Assembly (NCBI GenBank): GCA_044344715.1
Contig: JBIJCI010000056.1
Location: 1-8,807 of the forward strand
Reading direction: 5' to 3'
Origin: F1-60-MAGs027 sp044344715
Lineage (GTDB): Bacteria; Actinomycetota; Acidimicrobiia; Acidimicrobiales; Ilumatobacteraceae
DNA: 8,807 nt
A model generated the notes under the pieces. The model saw only the letters and a list, made by a program, of their open reading frames with translations, had not been told where the DNA came from and ran no database searches. A program made the position numbers and the translations under genes. Of this stretch, positions 6,560 through 8,807 are shown in pieces (the stretch's first letter is position 1; every line of letters starts with the position of its first letter).

Positions 6560-7359
6560 CAATCGAGCAGCGACGTGCGGCGCGCCGGGGCCGCATGACC
6601 CAACTTGATGAACCACTCGGTGCCGAAGGCGCGTAGGAACGACTCGTCGGAGAGTTCGGTGGCGAAACCGGTGTCGTTCGCCTGGCTGGCGTGCGCGGCG
6701 ATGGCCCGTCGCTTGGCGACGAGGTGACCGCTCACGTCGATGTGGTGCGTGATGTTCGACTCGGGCTCACCCATCGGATTGCCGTCGTCGGCGGGTTGAC
6801 GCGGGTCGAAATCGTTGTCGGTGCCGTTGGCCTGCGACCACTCGTACAACCCGACGTAGAAGTCGCGGTTGAGGGTGACCTCGAAGAAGTCCGGAACGCC
6901 AACCAGCGCCGCCGTACGCCGCGCGACCTGGTGGACGTGTACGTGGTCGGGGTGACCGTAGTTCCCGTGCCAGTCGTAGCCCACGAGCACGAGTCGATCC
7001 GCCGACTTCAACTCGTCGCCGACGATCGAGGCGAACCTGGCGGCGGCATCGTCGACCGAAGAACGAATGAACGCCTCCGGTGCGTCGTTCTGTGACCAAC
7101 CCGTCATTCCGCTGTCGTGGTAACCGAGCCACTCGTGGCGGGCAATCCCCAGGATGTCGACGACCGCCGCAACCTCCGAGCGTCGACGCTCGAGCAACGC
7201 CTCCGGTGTGTCGATGCCGGCGGGGCGTTCTCCGTGACGACCGTCCGTCGCGGTCACCAGGACGATGCGATGACCACTCGCCGCATACTTTGCGATGGTG
7301 CCGCCGCTGATGAGGCACTCGTCGTCGGGGTGGGCGTGCAGGAAGACGATGGTTGCCAT
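6559..7359 (-). CDS. PIG-L/LmbE family N-acetylglucosamine deacetylase, MshB/Mca-like
   Basis: PIG-L enzymes are zinc-dependent hydrolases that remove acetyl groups from GlcNAc conjugates or cleave related amides. The 266 residues show the AHPDDE motif (9-14), giving zinc ligands His10 and Asp13 and the catalytic base Asp12, and GHPDHVHVH (135-143), providing the third ligand at His139. A YHDSGM segment (80-85) and the GHPDHVHxH form resemble the mycothiol enzymes MshB and Mca. The exact substrate is uncertain: it may be GlcNAc-inositol, a mycothiol conjugate or another sugar amide. The start at ATG 7359 is preferred over 7419, because the longer form adds 20 residues that overlap the upstream CoA-transferase gene and do not resemble the family N-terminus. 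The gene follows the racemase stop by 7 bases and overlaps the phosphatase gene by one base. Confidence 0.9.
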   Translation of the reverse strand: MATIVFLHAHPDDECLISGGTIAKYAASGHRIVLVTATDGRHGERPAGIDTPEALLERRRSEVAAVVDILGIARHEWLGYHDSGMTGWSQNDAPEAFIRSSVDDAAARFASIVGDELKSADRLVLVGYDWHGNYGHPDHVHVHQVARRTAALVGVPDFFEVTLNRDFYVGLYEWSQANGTDNDFDPRQPADDGNPMGEPESNITHHIDVSGHLVAKRRAIAAHASQANDTGFATELSDESFLRAFGTEWFIKLGHAAPARRTSLLD

Positions 7360-7366
7360 GGTGACG

Positions 7367-8521
7367 TCAAGCCTGCCGAGCGGCACCCGATGCAAGCAGC
7401 GCGTCGATCCGACCGGCATCGACGCCCCAGTCGGCGAGCACTGCGTGCGTATGTTGCCCGGCGTGCGCCGGTGGCTTCGGTGCGGTGGCGGGCGTGCGCG
7501 AGTATCGCGGTGCGGGCGCCGGTTGGGTCACGCCGTCGACCTCGATGAACGTGCCGCGGGCGACGTTGTGCGGGTGGCGCGCCGCCTCGCTCATGCGCAG
7601 GACCGGGGCGTAACACACGTCGGTTCCCTCCATGACCTCGTTCCACTGCGCACGTGTCCGGGTACGGAACACCGCGGCGAGCTTCTCCTTCAGCGCCGGC
7701 CACTTCGCGCGATCCATCTGCCCGGCCAACTCGGCATCCCCGGCAAGTCCGGTCTTCTCGAGCAGCAACGCATAGAACTGCGGCTCGATCGACCCGATGG
7801 ATACCCACTCGCCGTCGGCACACTCGAACACGTCGTAGAAGTGTGCACCGGTATCGAGGAGGTTGGTACCGCGCGCGTTCTCGTCGAACATCCCGATCTG
7901 CGTGAAGGCCCAGAACATACTCATCAGCACGGCCGAACCGTCGACCATCGCCGCATCGACCACCTGTCCCCTGCCGGACCGCTGCGCTTCGAGCACGGCA
8001 CACACGACGCCGAAGGCGAGCAACATCCCACCGCCGCCGAAATCGCCGACCATGTTGAGTGGAGGTGTCGGCGGCCCACCGGCCCGACCGAAATGCGCGA
8101 GCGCACCGGCGAGTGCGATGTAGTTGATGTCGTGTCCGGCTGAATTCGCGTACGGACCTTCCTGTCCCCAGCCGGTCATCCGGCCGAACACGAGCCGTGG
8201 GTTGCGGGCGAGGCACGCGTCGGGTCCGACACCGAGGCGCTCCATGACACCCGGGCGGAACCCTTCGATCAGGGCATCGGCACGTTCGACGAGGGTGAGC
8301 AACGTTTCGACGCCGTCTGGCTGCTTGAGATCGAGTGCCAGGTTCCGGCGTCCGCGCAACATGACGTCCCAATGCGCGCCGCTCGCACCCTCCCGCACCG
8401 ATTGCACCCGATCAACGCGCACGACCTCGGCGCCCATGTCGGCGAGCATCATCGCCGCGAACGGACCGGGCCCGATGCCTGCGATTTCGAGGATCCGCAA
8501 TCCGGCCAGCGGTCCAGCCAC
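7367..8521 (-). CDS. mcr: Alpha-methylacyl-CoA racemase (CoA-transferase family III)
   Basis: The enzyme likely interconverts (R)- and (S)-2-methylacyl-CoA esters, needed before beta-oxidation of methyl-branched fatty acids and sterol side chains. The 384 residues are close to the length of bacterial AMACR. The N-terminus carries the family hallmark GIGPGPFAAMMLADMGAEVV (15-34). SAGHDINYIALAG (127-139) contains His130 and NMVGDFGGG (156-164) contains Asp160; this pair keeps the 30-residue spacing of the His126/Asp156 catalytic pair in the Mycobacterium tuberculosis racemase. GTNLLDTGAHFYDVFEC (218-234) is also typical of racemases rather than formyl-CoA or carnitine CoA-transferases. The start is GTG at 8521, four bases after the alpha/beta hydrolase stop, and begins the usual MAGPLAGLRILE sequence. 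A CoA-transferase with another substrate is the main alternative. Confidence 0.9.
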   Translation of the reverse strand: MAGPLAGLRILEIAGIGPGPFAAMMLADMGAEVVRVDRVQSVREGASGAHWDVMLRGRRNLALDLKQPDGVETLLTLVERADALIEGFRPGVMERLGVGPDACLARNPRLVFGRMTGWGQEGPYANSAGHDINYIALAGALAHFGRAGGPPTPPLNMVGDFGGGGMLLAFGVVCAVLEAQRSGRGQVVDAAMVDGSAVLMSMFWAFTQIGMFDENARGTNLLDTGAHFYDVFECADGEWVSIGSIEPQFYALLLEKTGLAGDAELAGQMDRAKWPALKEKLAAVFRTRTRAQWNEVMEGTDVCYAPVLRMSEAARHPHNVARGTFIEVDGVTQPAPAPRYSRTPATAPKPPAHAGQHTHAVLADWGVDAGRIDALLASGAARQA

Positions 8522-8525
8522 GCGA

Positions 8526-8807
8526 CTACTTCTTCAGCGTGAAGCGGGTGATCGTGTCGACGAATCGGTCCCACAACTCGCGCGGGAGGTCGTGACCCAT
8601 GTCGTCGAACAGCACCAACTCGGCATTGGGGATGATCTCCGCCGTCCGTCGTGCAGCCCCCGGCGAGATCAACGTGTCGTCGTTGCCGTGAAGCACCAGC
8701 GTCGGAACGTTCAGTGCGGCGAGTGCCTCGGTACGCCGACCGCTTGCGTAGATCGCCGCCATCTGTCGGGGTGATCCCTGCGGGTAGAAGCAGCGGTCGA
8801 AGTCGCG
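8526..8807 (-). CDS. Alpha/beta hydrolase, C-terminal part only
   Basis: The last 93 residues of an alpha/beta-hydrolase-fold enzyme are visible; the N-terminal part with the nucleophile elbow is beyond the right edge. The reading frame is open to the edge, so the internal ATG at 8762 is not the real start. Evidence is the PTLVLHGNDDTLI segment (fragment residues 35-47) with the acid of the catalytic triad at Asp44, and the DDMGHDLP segment with the catalytic His72. The preceding RDFDRCFYPQGSPRQMAAI stretch resembles cap regions of RdmC-like esterases and related carboxylesterases. The substrate is unknown; esters or thioesters are plausible given the following CoA-ester racemase. It is the first visible gene of the right-hand operon, only four bases before the racemase start. 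Confidence 0.87.
   Translation of the reverse strand, partial: RDFDRCFYPQGSPRQMAAIYASGRRTEALAALNVPTLVLHGNDDTLISPGAARRTAEIIPNAELVLFDDMGHDLPRELWDRFVDTITRFTLKK

Noticed and set aside
5978..6616. Longer start for the histidine phosphatase at 6616
   Set aside because: The additional 19 residues overlap the PIG-L gene and do not resemble the family; the ATG at 6559 forms a TGATG coupling junction and places LVRHG right after the start.
6559..7419. Longer start for the PIG-L deacetylase at 7419
   Set aside because: It would overlap the end of the racemase gene by about 50 bases and add residues unlike the family N-terminus; the ATG at 7359 gives the normal short strand before AHPDDE.
7295..8143. 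282-codon plus-strand frame opposite the racemase and the PIG-L gene
   Set aside because: Shadow frame with no recognisable domain; it runs across the junction of two well-supported minus-strand genes.
1..8807. Mobile element, CRISPR array, phage genes, tRNA or rRNA
   Set aside because: No direct-repeat arrays, transposase or integrase motifs, or RNA-gene signatures were seen. Intact protein-coding genes fill almost the entire window, leaving no gap larger than about 33 bases.

Overview
The window is GC-rich, densely packed bacterial chromosome, fully accounted for by eight genes on two strands. The largest gap between genes is about 33 bases. The gene content points to a high-GC actinobacterium: a GTP-type phosphoenolpyruvate carboxykinase of actinobacterial flavour, a fatty-acid-kinase-like DhaL/DAK protein directly upstream of recG, an MshB/Mca-like PIG-L deacetylase, an alpha-methylacyl-CoA racemase, frequent GTG starts, and start codons placed a few bases after TAnnnT boxes (leaderless style). 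A class such as Acidimicrobiia would fit, but that placement is inference from protein flavour only.

Left block (1-3506, minus strand): a FakA/YloV-type protein (1800-3506) followed after 12 bases by recG (1-1787), whose C-terminal end lies outside the window. This pair is a known neighbourhood in Gram-positive bacteria.

Middle block (3540-5581, plus strand): a 73-residue cold-shock-domain protein whose usual nucleic-acid-binding aromatic residues are gone, then, 26 bases later, pckG, encoding the GTP-dependent PEP carboxykinase of gluconeogenesis. The left and middle blocks diverge from a 33-base gap in which two opposed -10-like boxes appear to drive leaderless transcripts in both directions.

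Right block (5590-8807, minus strand): five genes in tight succession, read right to left: the end of an alpha/beta hydrolase, an alpha-methylacyl-CoA racemase/CoA-transferase family III enzyme, a PIG-L deacetylase, a histidine-phosphatase-superfamily protein, and a small four-helix membrane protein. Gaps are 4, 7, -1 (TGATG overlap) and 13 bases, so this is very probably one operon with a lipid or small-molecule catabolic flavour. It converges on pckG with 8 bases between stop codons, and a perfect 9-bp inverted repeat straddles that junction.

No RNA genes, mobile elements, CRISPR arrays or phage genes were seen. Most of the window is ordinary housekeeping. The points most worth a second look are the degenerate cold-shock protein, the interlocked divergent promoters, the inverted repeat at the convergent junction, and the uncharacterised operon on the right.
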